From Armatimonadota bacterium (GTDB lineage Bacteria; Armatimonadota; DTGP01; JAKQQT01), in assembly GCA_036504095.1 (NCBI GenBank), contig DASXVS010000036.1:1-37232 (forward strand): 37,232 nt of DNA, read 5' to 3'. Under the pieces are notes generated by a model. The model saw only the letters and a program-made list of their open reading frames with translations. It searched no databases and was not told where the DNA came from. The position numbers and the translations under genes were made by a program. Below are positions 1 to 7,579 of this stretch, piece after piece (the first letter of the stretch is position 1; each line of letters starts with the position of its first letter).

Positions 1-39
1 CAGTTCCCGTATTCTCTCCACGGTCCCTCCTCGTAGCAT
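1..39 (-). CDS. istA: IS21-family transposase IstA, N-terminal fragment (runs off the window)
   Basis: Thirteen codons are visible on the minus strand, reading MLRGGTVERIREL. This matches the usual IstA opening, in which a short leader is followed by an ERIRELLRL-like helix of the N-terminal HTH. A strong GGAGG sits about 8 bases before the ATG at 37-39. An alternative GTG start at 19-21 would give MERIREL. IstA is the DDE transposase that works with the IstB ATPase helper. The rest of the gene lies outside the window, so intactness is unknown. The identification rests on few residues plus the IS21-like terminus next to it. Confidence 0.5.
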   Translation of the reverse strand, partial: MLRGGTVERIREL

Positions 40-139
40 ACGGCCACCTCCTTCCCTTACAGGAAAGGGTGGCGCTCTCGCCTACAGGTGGGGAATTTTC
101 AACCGCGCCCTTTTGTCCATTTTACACCCGCCGCTGACA
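1..139 (-). mobile_element. IS21-family insertion sequence, one end (cut by window edge)
   Basis: The stretch up to about 139 has the look of an IS21-family terminus. Read on the minus strand it begins TGTCAGCGGCGGGTGT, runs through a GGTTGAAAATTCCCCAC-type segment common near IS21 ends, and then reaches a Shine-Dalgarno sequence and the start of an istA-like frame heading off the left edge. The outer end is placed at about 139 from the TGACA at 135-139. Only one end is visible, so target duplication, istB and completeness cannot be judged. The IS lies 135 bp beyond the qatD stop codon and does not interrupt that gene. Confidence 0.6.
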
Positions 140-273
140 ACCCTAGGAGAGTTGCAGGGCCACATAGCGATAGGAACTTGTAGTTTTCACCCCAGTCAAA
201 TGCTACCCAGCAACGTTGTTCCTATTGCCCCCATTATTTGTACAACGTCTGAACCTGACGATAGACACTACGC

Positions 274-1041
274 TCAAGGAAGATCGCGACCGGCATCAGG
301 TCGCACATCCGGATCGAGATTAGCATCGAGCACAGACCTGAAGTTTAGGTCCACGATGCGGGCAGCGCTCGCAACGTCGGTTGTCCAAAGGCCTGCAAGG
401 AAGTCGATGACTGGACGCACTTCGCAGACGCCGATCGGTCTATGGTCGATCATGACGTAAGGCCCATCGGTCTCAGTTATGATGCGGTGGCGCGGCATTG
501 CCGACACGAGCCTACGGCCTCGATCGGAGGCGATCATGGCCGGATTGACTGAGAAGTAGTGCCCTGCTGCTGCGGTCGCCACCATGTCCGGCACACTGCC
601 TGTGAACCAATGAAAGACCGCCCTGCGGATACCGAACTCATCAAGGAGGCCGAGCAGCTCCCGTTCCGCGCGCCGGCTGTGGAGGGTTACGAACCTCTGG
701 CGATCGGCTATTGCCGCGAGAACGCGTCGGAAACTCGCGACCTGGCGGTCCCGTGTCCCGAAGCCTTCACTTGAGAAGTCCAGCCCGATCTCTCCGATAT
801 AGTCGGCGGCCGCCACATGCTTCACGAAGCGGGCAATCTCGCCGGCATGGCGGTCGGAGAGGAGCGGATGGAGGCCGAGAGCGAGGTGAATTCGCGCAAG
901 CGTGCGAACGTGGGGCAGCCCCATCTCATAGTGCGAGGGGAGGTTGGTGACCGCTACGACCGTATTTCCAAATCGTTCTGCCTGCCTGCCCGCGGCAAGC
1001 GGATCGGGGTAAAGGTCTAGGTGGCAGTGCGCGTCGATCAT
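274..1041 (-). CDS. qatD: QatD, TatD-family metal-dependent hydrolase of the Qat defence system
   Basis: A 255-residue TatD-like protein with the metal-site residues in place: H5-x-H7-x-D9 near the N-terminus, E84 in GEIGLD, H121 in TLHS, H144 in VFHW and D192 in TETDGP. TatD proteins are TIM-barrel metal-dependent hydrolases, several of which are nucleases. Its position as last gene after a KAP ATPase, an unknown protein and a QueC-like protein identifies it as QatD rather than housekeeping TatD. The ATG at 1041 is preferred because MIDAHCHLD is the normal family opening; an in-frame TTG at 1083 would add 14 residues and overlap qatC. The ATG lies 10 bases after the qatC stop with no clear Shine-Dalgarno, so translational coupling is likely. 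Its substrate in defence is not known from sequence. Confidence 0.88.
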   Translation of the reverse strand: MIDAHCHLDLYPDPLAAGRQAERFGNTVVAVTNLPSHYEMGLPHVRTLARIHLALGLHPLLSDRHAGEIARFVKHVAAADYIGEIGLDFSSEGFGTRDRQVASFRRVLAAIADRQRFVTLHSRRAERELLGLLDEFGIRRAVFHWFTGSVPDMVATAAAGHYFSVNPAMIASDRGRRLVSAMPRHRIITETDGPYVMIDHRPIGVCEVRPVIDFLAGLWTTDVASAARIVDLNFRSVLDANLDPDVRPDAGRDLP

Positions 1042-1051
1042 CGGGATCGGT

Positions 1052-2410
1052 CTAGAGCCCTGCGGCTTCTCGGATCGGCGCAATCGCTTTGTCTCGCAGC
1101 AAGTGCCTGAGCTCTTCCATCGCTCGCCAAACCGTGGCGGCGTGCGCGCCTGCGCGATCAGATGGTACCGGACCGTTCGAGATGATCTTCGCCACGAGAT
1201 CGTCGCGCGAGTAATCCTGGCGCAGGAACGAGAGGCACGCCATGAAGTCGCTGGCGGACAATTCGGCGTCTACTATGTCCAGTTCGCCGGCACAGATGTC
1301 CGTTCCGTACAAGGCGTTGTCCATGCCTGCCGCGTGGAGCGCGGCGCGGCGGAAAATGCACGGCATGCACCGGCCACAGTGCTCCAGCTTGCGCGCATCG
1401 GGCCCCGTCCCAGACATGTTGCGCACCCAGTTGCTGGTGTGACCGCGCTTTGCGCACGACACGGAAGCGGGGAGGCACTCCGCGAGCGCCCCCTGATTCA
1501 GGCACTCCCGAACGCATTCGCCCTTCGTCTTCATCGCGAGAGGATTCGCAATGGCGACGTAGATCCCGAGTGCAGCGAGGGTGGCCTCCAGTCCCCGCAG
1601 GAAGTAAGGGTGCGTGGTACGGGTGCTGCAGGAGCCGCGGCGCGACGGGGTGAGCGGGACGTTGATGGAGATCGTGCCGTTTTCGGGTATCAGGAGCGGA
1701 TGCCGAGTCCCAATGGCTTTCGCGGCAAGTACTCCCATCGCGAGGAACACTATGGACCGGCTCCGGAAGTTGGTGTCAGATCCCTCGGGCTGCTGGCCCA
1801 CGCCCATCTGGAAGAGGCGGGTCCGATTCGGATACCGGCGGTTGAGACAGCGCCACACCTTGTCCTGGTCCCCCTTGGGGCCGGGAATCGCCGGGTCGTG
1901 GTGTCCCACCAGAACAAGCTGCTTTTCCGGATACGCCTCCAGCCAGTCGATAGCCCCCACGAGTGAATCGAGTCCACCCGAGAACAGGCAGGCGGCATCT
2001 CCTCGGAGGCGCGGGAATCGGCGAACGCGGCCGGACCTCGGCATGGGAAGGCGGGTTTCCAGTCTGTAGAACTCAAACGTCCAGACGTCGCCGGTGAGGA
2101 AGCCGATCGCCGCTTCGAGCGCGTTCGCCTGAGAGGTCCACAAGTCTGGATCGGATACCGGCACCCTCACCACGAACTCGCGTGTCCAGGCGTCCTCGGT
2201 AAGCCTCCTGTCACCGATCTTGTCGGCCGCGTATATCGTCGCCGCCAGAAGCAGGAAGTCGAGGACGACGGGTTGAGGTGTGGGGCAGACCTGGCGTACA
2301 GGGGCGTAATCGATGTAAAGGGTTGCGGCATCGCCCGTCGCTCCCCGCGCCAGCGTGACCTTCGCAAACTCCCTAAGTGCCGTTGTGCCGACCGATACGT
2401 CGAATCTCAT
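1052..2410 (-). CDS. qatC: QatC, QueC-like PP-loop enzyme of the Qat defence system
   Basis: A 452-residue protein with a PP-loop ATP pyrophosphatase motif SGGLDS at 144-149 and a C-terminal cysteine cluster (C319, C345, C348, C351 in the HCGRCMPC segment) that resembles the zinc site of QueC. QueC makes the nitrile of preQ0 from carboxy-deazaguanine. QatC is much longer than housekeeping QueC (about 220-240 residues), with roughly 140 residues before the PP-loop, and no other queuosine gene is nearby. The gene starts 2 bases after the qatB stop codon. Family and context make QatC secure; whether it acts on a deazapurine, a protein or nucleic acid during defence is inference. Confidence 0.9.
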   Translation of the reverse strand: MRFDVSVGTTALREFAKVTLARGATGDAATLYIDYAPVRQVCPTPQPVVLDFLLLAATIYAADKIGDRRLTEDAWTREFVVRVPVSDPDLWTSQANALEAAIGFLTGDVWTFEFYRLETRLPMPRSGRVRRFPRLRGDAACLFSGGLDSLVGAIDWLEAYPEKQLVLVGHHDPAIPGPKGDQDKVWRCLNRRYPNRTRLFQMGVGQQPEGSDTNFRSRSIVFLAMGVLAAKAIGTRHPLLIPENGTISINVPLTPSRRGSCSTRTTHPYFLRGLEATLAALGIYVAIANPLAMKTKGECVRECLNQGALAECLPASVSCAKRGHTSNWVRNMSGTGPDARKLEHCGRCMPCIFRRAALHAAGMDNALYGTDICAGELDIVDAELSASDFMACLSFLRQDYSRDDLVAKIISNGPVPSDRAGAHAATVWRAMEELRHLLRDKAIAPIREAAGL

Positions 2411-2412
2411 GG

Positions 2413-3147
2413 CTATGCCCCCCTGCCAAAGATGCTGAGGATGTCCTCGCAGATGGCGTCCGATAGGCGGCTCCCCTCGGGGCCGTGCCAGTCTACGGCC
2501 TTCAGGTCGCGGTCCTGGGATTCCTCCCGGAGCCGGGCCTCGATGTAGGTACGTATCTGGGAGAGGAAGGCATCCGCCTGCTCGGCCCCGATCCGTTGCG
2601 CCAGCCGGTCGTAGGACACTCGGCAGAACTGCTCGTAGAGCAGGTACGCGAAATACCGGTTGATTAGCTCTGGCAGGTTCGCTTCCCCGAGCGCCTCGGA
2701 CAGCACCGCCTCGGCCTCATCCCGGCCAAGCCCTTCCATCAGCTCCTGGAGCAGCCGGGACGCTGCGGCGCGCGCGTCTGCGTCGTCGATCGTCGTGGCC
2801 GATCCGCTAAGGTAGTCCGTCAGGAACGCGGCGATCTCTGTAGTGCCCTTGTCTTCGGGGCGCTCGAGGCCCGCGTCGCGAAGGGCTTGGTGGAATCCGA
2901 CCTGTCCGATGCGTTGCGCGAAGTCACCCATTGACTGGGCGACGTGCTGCCCCGCCCGGCGGCCCCCGATGGCGCCTCCGCCGTGAGCCATGGACCGCGG
3001 CCCACCGTTTGCCCCGATGAACTCCCCGAGAACGCGGTTGATCCGCTCCGGCGAGAAGTCGCCGCGCCGGGCGACGTTGGTGATGACGGTCTTTGCCTTC
3101 TGCCACTGAGGAGTGGTCGGGGCATCGTATCCCTTCGACGTACCCAT
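2413..3147 (-). CDS. qatB: QatB, conserved protein of the Qat defence system
   Basis: A 244-residue protein with no catalytic motif that I recognise. It has a glycine-rich stretch at about residues 48-75 (short runs such as GGGAIGG) followed by a largely helical, charged C-terminal two thirds. Assignment to QatB is positional: it sits between the KAP ATPase and the QueC-like gene in the canonical A-B-C-D order, and its length is plausible for that member. Its ATG directly follows the qatA TAA and its TAG ends 2 bases before the qatC ATG, so the three genes are almost certainly co-translated. By analogy with operon partners it may be substrate or scaffold for QatC, but that is not visible in the sequence. 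Confidence 0.8.
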   Translation of the reverse strand: MGTSKGYDAPTTPQWQKAKTVITNVARRGDFSPERINRVLGEFIGANGGPRSMAHGGGAIGGRRAGQHVAQSMGDFAQRIGQVGFHQALRDAGLERPEDKGTTEIAAFLTDYLSGSATTIDDADARAAASRLLQELMEGLGRDEAEAVLSEALGEANLPELINRYFAYLLYEQFCRVSYDRLAQRIGAEQADAFLSQIRTYIEARLREESQDRDLKAVDWHGPEGSRLSDAICEDILSIFGRGA

Positions 3148-5064
3148 TTACGTACCGCCTTTCGCCCGGCTCGCCTTGGGCTTCATGGCGGTTCCGGCGA
3201 TGGTGTCGCTCTTCGCAAGTTGACCCAGGTAGGCGTTGAAGATTGTGGCCGACGGTTTGGTCTTGGCCAGCGTTCTGAGATCCAGCCCGACGTTGGCCGG
3301 AATCGAGTCGTTCGGGCACTCCTTCAGGGCGGCGAGGAGTGCTTCGGCGGCGCCTGGCGTTTCGGCCTCTATGAGGAGGCGGAAGCCGGAGAACACGCCA
3401 GCGTCCCGGGGCTTCGCCACGAGGGTGTTGCCCAGCGTCCGCAGGAACTGCTTGCGCTCACCCTCCTCCATCTGCGTCGCGAGTTGGACCGCAGTCTTCT
3501 GACGGCTCGGGCTATCGACCACGATGTCCAGGAGCGCCCGTCTGACAACTTGGGGCATCAGGTCCGCCCCCGCAAAGGTGTCGGCTAGTCGGTCCCTCGC
3601 TACCCAGAAGTAGTCACGCAGGTCGATCCCGGCGAGCTTTGGCTCCATCTGGAGCCACTTCATCGGAAAGCCCTCCGCCCAACTTGATCCCTTCTCGAAC
3701 GTGCCGCCCTCGTATTCGGGGAGCCGTTTTGGAAAGCCTTCAGATGCATCCTGCCAGGATCTCAGTTCCTCGAACCTGTCCGGTTCCGTGTATTCCAGGA
3801 CCTGAAGCTTCACCAGCACGTCGTCGCGGATATCCTCGAGTTCGGCGATGCCGGCAAGGCACTTCCGTATCACGAGAGCATTCAGGAACCGCTTCACCTG
3901 ACGAGGGTTCCCTTTCAGGCCCTCCGTCACGAGCGCCGCGGAAGCGTTCACGAAGGCGAGGCTGGACGCGAGTCCGGCGGGCACGTCGGCCCCAAGCGCA
4001 GCCTGAACGTGCGAGTGCCCATACTTGGCGTAGCGCTCCCTTCCCTTCCGGTTGCGGGCGGCCTCATAGACCCGGCCACATGATTCGCTATCGAGGTCGC
4101 GGGCACAGAACAGGAGGGTCATGTACGACTCAACCTCGGCCGGCGACAGGCGGGGCAGGTTGTACGGCACCTGGATGAGTTTCTCAAGGTAGTCCTGCAC
4201 GATGCGCTCCGCGGTTCGCTGCCCATCGGCGCCCGGAAAATCCTGCTGGGGGTATCTTATGCTGATCGCGTGCCTCACTATCCTCGGATCGGCACCAATC
4301 ACGAAGGCCGTGCGCTCAACATTCACGAACAGCTTGATCGCCTCGAGGTTATCCAGAATCCTTTCGGGCGAGCACCGGTCCAGGTCGTCGATCAGCACGA
4401 CCAGGCTGTCGATGTCGCAGTCCTTCAGAAGAGCCTGGAATTCGTCGCGGAACGCCCGCACGCTCGTCGGTCCAGGATCGTCGGGCGCCTGCCGGAGCAG
4501 TCCTTCCCAGCGGCCCTCGTCGCTTGCTTCCGCCGCTCCGTCTGCCGCGGGTTTTCCAGCGTCGTCTTCACCCTTGCCCAGAAGGCCGGTGAGGACCTTG
4601 GCAGCGTGCGGGACGATGCTGGTGCCGCCGCTGGCATACGCCGCCAGCAGGGGCAATCCCACGTCCTTGACCCCGAGCCGGATAAGGCGCATCCAGTTTA
4701 CCGACTTCAAAAGGCGGACCGCCCGGTCTCGCACCTTCGGCCCGAGACGCTTGTGGTCGCCCAGGCCAATGAGGATCGTGCTGAGCAGGGCTGCCTTGGC
4801 GTCGTCGTAGCCTTCGAACGTCCAGCCGTTGAAGTATAGGACCGCCACCTTCTCCAGGCGGGCTCGCTGCTCTCCCTCCGGCTGGTTCTCGGGGTCGAGA
4901 TCCCGCTGGAGCATCCGCATGATCGAGCTCTTGCCACTGCCCCAGTCCCCGAAGAGACCTATTGTGACGGGGAGCATTGATGCGTCGGTTACGAGCGAGC
5001 GCAACAAGTCGGCGTGGACTTGGAACCCGAGCAGATCGTTATCGGTTTCGTTATCGGACCACAT
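3148..5064 (-). CDS. qatA: QatA, KAP-family P-loop NTPase of the Qat defence system
   Basis: A 638-residue KAP-family NTPase. Walker A is GDWGSGKS at 39-46 and Walker B is LVVLIDDLDR at 221-230, followed by the usual KAP segment (LEAIKLFVN, then VIGADP). A moderately hydrophobic stretch at about 130-162 lies between the two motifs, where KAP proteins often carry inserted membrane helices; here it is weak. KAP ATPases recur in phage-defence operons, and this one heads a four-gene qatABCD unit. An ATG at 5079 is possible, but the ATG at 5064 (MWSDNETD) has a GGAG eight bases upstream and is the usual KAP opening, so I prefer it. Probably the energy-using core of the complex. Confidence 0.88.
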   Translation of the reverse strand: MWSDNETDNDLLGFQVHADLLRSLVTDASMLPVTIGLFGDWGSGKSSIMRMLQRDLDPENQPEGEQRARLEKVAVLYFNGWTFEGYDDAKAALLSTILIGLGDHKRLGPKVRDRAVRLLKSVNWMRLIRLGVKDVGLPLLAAYASGGTSIVPHAAKVLTGLLGKGEDDAGKPAADGAAEASDEGRWEGLLRQAPDDPGPTSVRAFRDEFQALLKDCDIDSLVVLIDDLDRCSPERILDNLEAIKLFVNVERTAFVIGADPRIVRHAISIRYPQQDFPGADGQRTAERIVQDYLEKLIQVPYNLPRLSPAEVESYMTLLFCARDLDSESCGRVYEAARNRKGRERYAKYGHSHVQAALGADVPAGLASSLAFVNASAALVTEGLKGNPRQVKRFLNALVIRKCLAGIAELEDIRDDVLVKLQVLEYTEPDRFEELRSWQDASEGFPKRLPEYEGGTFEKGSSWAEGFPMKWLQMEPKLAGIDLRDYFWVARDRLADTFAGADLMPQVVRRALLDIVVDSPSRQKTAVQLATQMEEGERKQFLRTLGNTLVAKPRDAGVFSGFRLLIEAETPGAAEALLAALKECPNDSIPANVGLDLRTLAKTKPSATIFNAYLGQLAKSDTIAGTAMKPKASRAKGGT

Positions 5065-5133
5065 GGCAGGGATCTCCATCTATCGTCACGGAGGCAAACT
5101 AACGTTCGTTACTAGGTCATGATAGCAGAAGAG

Positions 5134-5178
5134 CAGGAAACGGAGAAAGCGGCCTGCGCAGCCTGTTTCCGTTTCCTG
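5134..5178. repeat. Inverted repeat between the ubiquitin-like operon and qatABCD
   Basis: Arms CAGGAAACGGA (5134-5144) and TCCGTTTCCTG (5168-5178) are a perfect 11-bp inverted repeat around a 23-base loop. Adding a GAG/CTC flank with a 2-base bulge lengthens the stem. It lies in the 204-base gap between the DUF6527 stop and the qatA start, both on the minus strand. It could separate the two transcripts as a terminator (no clear T-run on the minus strand), stabilise the qat mRNA, or bind a regulator. Confidence 0.5.
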
Positions 5179-5268
5179 CCTGCTCAGTCTGGTGGCCCGG
5201 GGGGAACAACCATGGGCCACTCTTGGGCGCGGACCACGCGCGGCGTAAAGGCTGCGTTACCGACACCA

Positions 5269-5733
5269 TCACGAGCGGCCAAGGAGGCGGTAGAGCCGAC
5301 TCCGCACGGTTTGCCAAATCGTTTCCCGCGCCCTTTCCTGGACTGGTGACCCGTCACGCCCAAGGGCGCCGCCCGCGGCCCCCTCCGTTCCGGCGAAGCA
5401 GCGCTCCTTCTCCAGCCTCTCTCGCAACCTTCCGGCAGCCACCTCGCCTGGGGACCATGGCCGGGCCCACGTTACCGTATTGCGCCGGATCCAGTAGTGG
5501 GACCGACAGCTGAACCCCCAGTTTCCGATGGAGGGGCTGAGCGATACCGTCGCCCCGTCGAACGTCAGCGCCCAGTCGGTCGGGGACAGCGGGGTGACGA
5601 CCTCGTTCCCGCAGCCGCAGCAGCACTTGTGGACCGCCGTGGCATAGGGGATGGAGACATAGACGGTCCCCTGCTCGAGGTCGTCGGGAACGAACTCCAC
5701 GAACTCGTGGCGGAGCGCCGTGTCCCGGCTCAT
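5269..5733 (-). CDS. DUF6527-family protein of the ubiquitin-like operon
   Basis: A 154-residue protein opening MSRDTALRHEF. It has a dense cysteine knot CCCGCG near residue 37, a conserved-looking SLSPSIGNWGF block and a CRSHYWI motif. This matches the DUF6527 pattern (CGCG, then PSIGNW, then CxSHYWI) and suggests a zinc-binding or thiol-rich site. The C-terminal 50 residues are arginine-rich and low complexity. Its ATG overlaps the E1 stop codon (ATGA, 5730-5733), a sign of translational coupling and probable functional partnership. DUF6527 genes commonly sit beside ThiF/DUF6791 and multiubiquitin genes. I infer a role in ubiquitin-like transfer, recognition or removal; no activity can be read from the sequence. 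Confidence 0.78.
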   Translation of the reverse strand: MSRDTALRHEFVEFVPDDLEQGTVYVSIPYATAVHKCCCGCGNEVVTPLSPTDWALTFDGATVSLSPSIGNWGFSCRSHYWIRRNTVTWARPWSPGEVAAGRLRERLEKERCFAGTEGAAGGALGRDGSPVQERARETIWQTVRSRLYRLLGRS

Positions 5734-6905
5734 TCCTTGTCCTCGTTGATGATGACGTTGCCGGCAACGGCGTAGACGCTGTTGAGCTCCCTCTCCTGGT
5801 CCAGGTAGAAGCCGCACAGCTTCTTCCACTTGATGACGGCGAGGGCAGCGTTCAGGGCGTTCAGATCGGCGATCTGGATGTTCTTCGCGTATTCGTTGGG
5901 GCCACCGTCCGTGAACGGTATCCTGTTCCGGGCGCGAACGTGGTCCCTCCGGTCCGCGGTGCTCGTCGTGACGCGCAGGATCCCGGATACGGCCCCATCC
6001 TCTTCGCCGAGTCCCATCCCGACGTCGACGAAGGAAGTCCCCAGCGCTTCCAGCTTCTCGACGATCGGCCTCTTCGCCGGTCCACCGTCGAGACACAGGA
6101 ACACGAAGTCCATCCCTGAGAGCTCATCGACGTTGGACGCCTCGACGAACACGCCGTGAGGAACGATGTGCCTGTGCATTCGCGTATAGAGCTGAAAGAA
6201 GTGGTCCACCTTCCGGGGCCTGGCCTTCAGTTCGGCGACCGACGGCGCACCGGGCGATCGGAAGGCGTTGTGCTGAGAGAAGACGTCTCCGTCGAAGAGG
6301 TGGATTTCCCGGACCGGCGTCTTGGCGACGAGGTCCAGGACGTAGGACCCCGTTCCTCCCAGGCCGACTATGGCGATACGCCCCCGGAGCCGGGCGGAGG
6401 CCGCCGTGATGCCGGCCCGGCTCGACGCCGTGTCGATGTATGCAAACGGCGAATCCTCATCCTCAGGCTCGACCACGGGGAACGTCCTGGCGGTGGCCGT
6501 CGGATCGATGGAGTGGGCCGGGCTGCAGATGATCGCGACGTAGGCCGCCATCATCTCGTGGTAGTCCGGGTAGCCCGCAGGCGGCTTGCTTGAGAACGAG
6601 TGGTTGAGCATGAGGACCTCGTCTACCGGCCTCGGACTGCTCCCGTGCTTGATCTGGCCGATCTCGTTCCCGTCGCGGTCGCAGGGATGGTCTCCGGCGA
6701 AGTAGGCGACGTGGGTGCTCGGGGCCGTCGCGACGTCGCCTGAGAGGGTCAGTTCGGCGGCCAGTATGCCCCGTCTGATCTTCCGGTCGGCACCGACGTA
6801 GGGAACGTCCTTGAGCAGCAGGTACCCGGACCGGACCTCGATGTCATAGCCCTCGTCGCGCAGCCGCTGCAGGTCGGCGCTATGACTTATTAGTCGCTCT
6901 GACAT
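5730..6905 (-). CDS. E1-like ThiF-family adenylyltransferase with DUF6791-type N-terminus
   Basis: A 391-residue protein of two parts. Residues 1 to about 165 form an N-terminal domain of the DUF6791 type. From about 170 comes a ThiF/MoeB/E1 Rossmann fold with nucleotide motif GLGGTG at 181-186, the FDGDVF acidic motif near 204, and N213 and R216 of the adenylation site. Such enzymes adenylate the C-terminus of ubiquitin-like proteins. Only four cysteines exist (C75, C127, C271, C364), and none sits in the usual crossover-loop position after the VDVG segment, so a canonical E1 thioester cysteine is not evident. The gene overlaps the multiubiquitin gene by 26 bases and the DUF6527 gene by 4, so all three are one unit. 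Confidence 0.85.
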   Translation of the reverse strand: MSERLISHSADLQRLRDEGYDIEVRSGYLLLKDVPYVGADRKIRRGILAAELTLSGDVATAPSTHVAYFAGDHPCDRDGNEIGQIKHGSSPRPVDEVLMLNHSFSSKPPAGYPDYHEMMAAYVAIICSPAHSIDPTATARTFPVVEPEDEDSPFAYIDTASSRAGITAASARLRGRIAIVGLGGTGSYVLDLVAKTPVREIHLFDGDVFSQHNAFRSPGAPSVAELKARPRKVDHFFQLYTRMHRHIVPHGVFVEASNVDELSGMDFVFLCLDGGPAKRPIVEKLEALGTSFVDVGMGLGEEDGAVSGILRVTTSTADRRDHVRARNRIPFTDGGPNEYAKNIQIADLNALNAALAVIKWKKLCGFYLDQERELNSVYAVAGNVIINEDKE

Positions 6906-7161
6906 CGAAGATCATTCCGTCCTTCACCCTGACCGATTCGCCGTCAACCAGGGTTCCCTCGGGCTTCTGGCCCTGCCCGTTCCGGTAGGTGACGGTGAAT
7001 ATGACGTTATCGCCCGTCGGAGGCGGGTCGAAGGCCAGAGCGACGACCTGCGCGAACGAGATATCCTTGCCGGCCACGACCTTTCGCCGGCCGTTCACGA
7101 CGATGGCGGTTTCCTTCTCGTGCACCCGTTCGGCGGTCACGTTTTGCTGTGTGTCTTCCAT
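6880..7161 (-). CDS. Multiubiquitin-domain (ubiquitin-like) protein, single repeat
   Basis: A 93-residue protein starting MEDTQQN with AGGAGG upstream of the ATG at 7161. After about 18 variable residues comes one beta-grasp-like repeat with the multiubiquitin signature: IVVNGRRKVV, ISFAQVVALAF, FTVTYRNG, then VKDGMIFDV near the end. It finishes in ATNKS, with no terminal di-glycine. It is presumably the protein modifier activated by the E1-like enzyme encoded next to it. The in-frame extension up to 7563 is not used; that stretch is the shadow of the DUF3892 gene. Most relatives of this family carry a similar non-glycine tail, so either conjugation is atypical or the modifier is processed. 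Confidence 0.82.
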   Translation of the reverse strand: MEDTQQNVTAERVHEKETAIVVNGRRKVVAGKDISFAQVVALAFDPPPTGDNVIFTVTYRNGQGQKPEGTLVDGESVRVKDGMIFDVRATNKS

Positions 7162-7222
7162 CTGAATCCTCCTATGCTCGTTAGGCTGGCGCTTGGCGCC
7201 GGCGGCATCCGGCCCTGGCCGG

Positions 7223-7492
7223 TCAGAACCGGGGGAGGGCCAGCAGGTTGTCGGTCCACGCGCCGTCCGCGTGGGTCCGCAGGTACGGCGGGTGGGCCTC
7301 GACGATCCCCACTTCCACCGTGCGGCTGCCGTCCGACACGGTGGCGCGGCTGCCGGGCTTACGAAGCCACGCGACCATTTCCTCGCGCGTGTTCTGGCCA
7401 GCGCTCCCGTCCTCCGGATTGAGCCAACGGACGGCGGCGATGTGCTCGTGCTGCGAGCCGCCGGCAAAATGGATCTGCGTGACCTGTACCAT
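7223..7492 (-). CDS. DUF3892-family small protein
   Basis: An 89-residue protein, MVQVTQIHFAGGSQHEHI onward, matching the short DUF3892 family: an opening beta strand, a G-x-x-x-EHI motif, a W-containing strand, then a segment ending in DNLLALPRF. AGGAGG lies 7 bases upstream of the ATG at 7492. It is the first gene of the minus-strand unit after the 7532-7560 promoter and is followed by the multiubiquitin gene 61 bases on. The family has no established function. In this context I infer an accessory or substrate-adaptor role in the ubiquitin-like system, with low certainty. Confidence 0.75.
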   Translation of the reverse strand: MVQVTQIHFAGGSQHEHIAAVRWLNPEDGSAGQNTREEMVAWLRKPGSRATVSDGSRTVEVGIVEAHPPYLRTHADGAWTDNLLALPRF

Positions 7493-7511
7493 TCCCGTCC
7501 TCCTGTTTCTG

Positions 7512-7539
7512 TTGTAATTGCGTCCTCTTTGAGTATAAT
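7512..7539 (+). promoter_or_regulatory. Probable promoter for the XRE-ImmA pair
   Basis: Plus-strand TTGTAA (7512-7517), a 16-base spacer and a consensus TATAAT (7534-7539). It faces the XRE gene 77 bases downstream and shares bases with the minus-strand -10 at 7532-7537, so polymerase cannot occupy both promoters at once. Confidence 0.6.
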
Positions 7540-7560
7540 GGAGGTATGGACGCCTGTCAA
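7532..7560 (-). promoter_or_regulatory. Sigma-70-type promoter for the DUF3892-multiubiquitin-E1-DUF6527 operon
   Basis: On the minus strand TTGACA (7560-7555) and TATACT (7537-7532) are separated by exactly 17 bases. This is a near-perfect housekeeping promoter, placing transcription start about 25-30 bases before the DUF3892 Shine-Dalgarno. It overlaps the divergent plus-strand -10 element, so the two promoters probably compete or are jointly controlled. Confidence 0.8.
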
Positions 7561-7579
7561 CACATTAAGGAAAATATTG

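Noticed and set aside
274-1041. Housekeeping TatD nuclease
   Set aside because: Context places it as the last gene of the Qat operon; motif content alone cannot distinguish the two.
1052-2410. Housekeeping queuosine gene queC
   Set aside because: The protein is about twice normal QueC length, has no queuosine neighbours, and sits in exact QatABCD order.
6880-7563. 227-residue extension of the multiubiquitin protein
   Set aside because: The extra N-terminus is arginine-, serine- and proline-rich shadow of the DUF3892 gene; ATG 7161 has its own AGGAGG.
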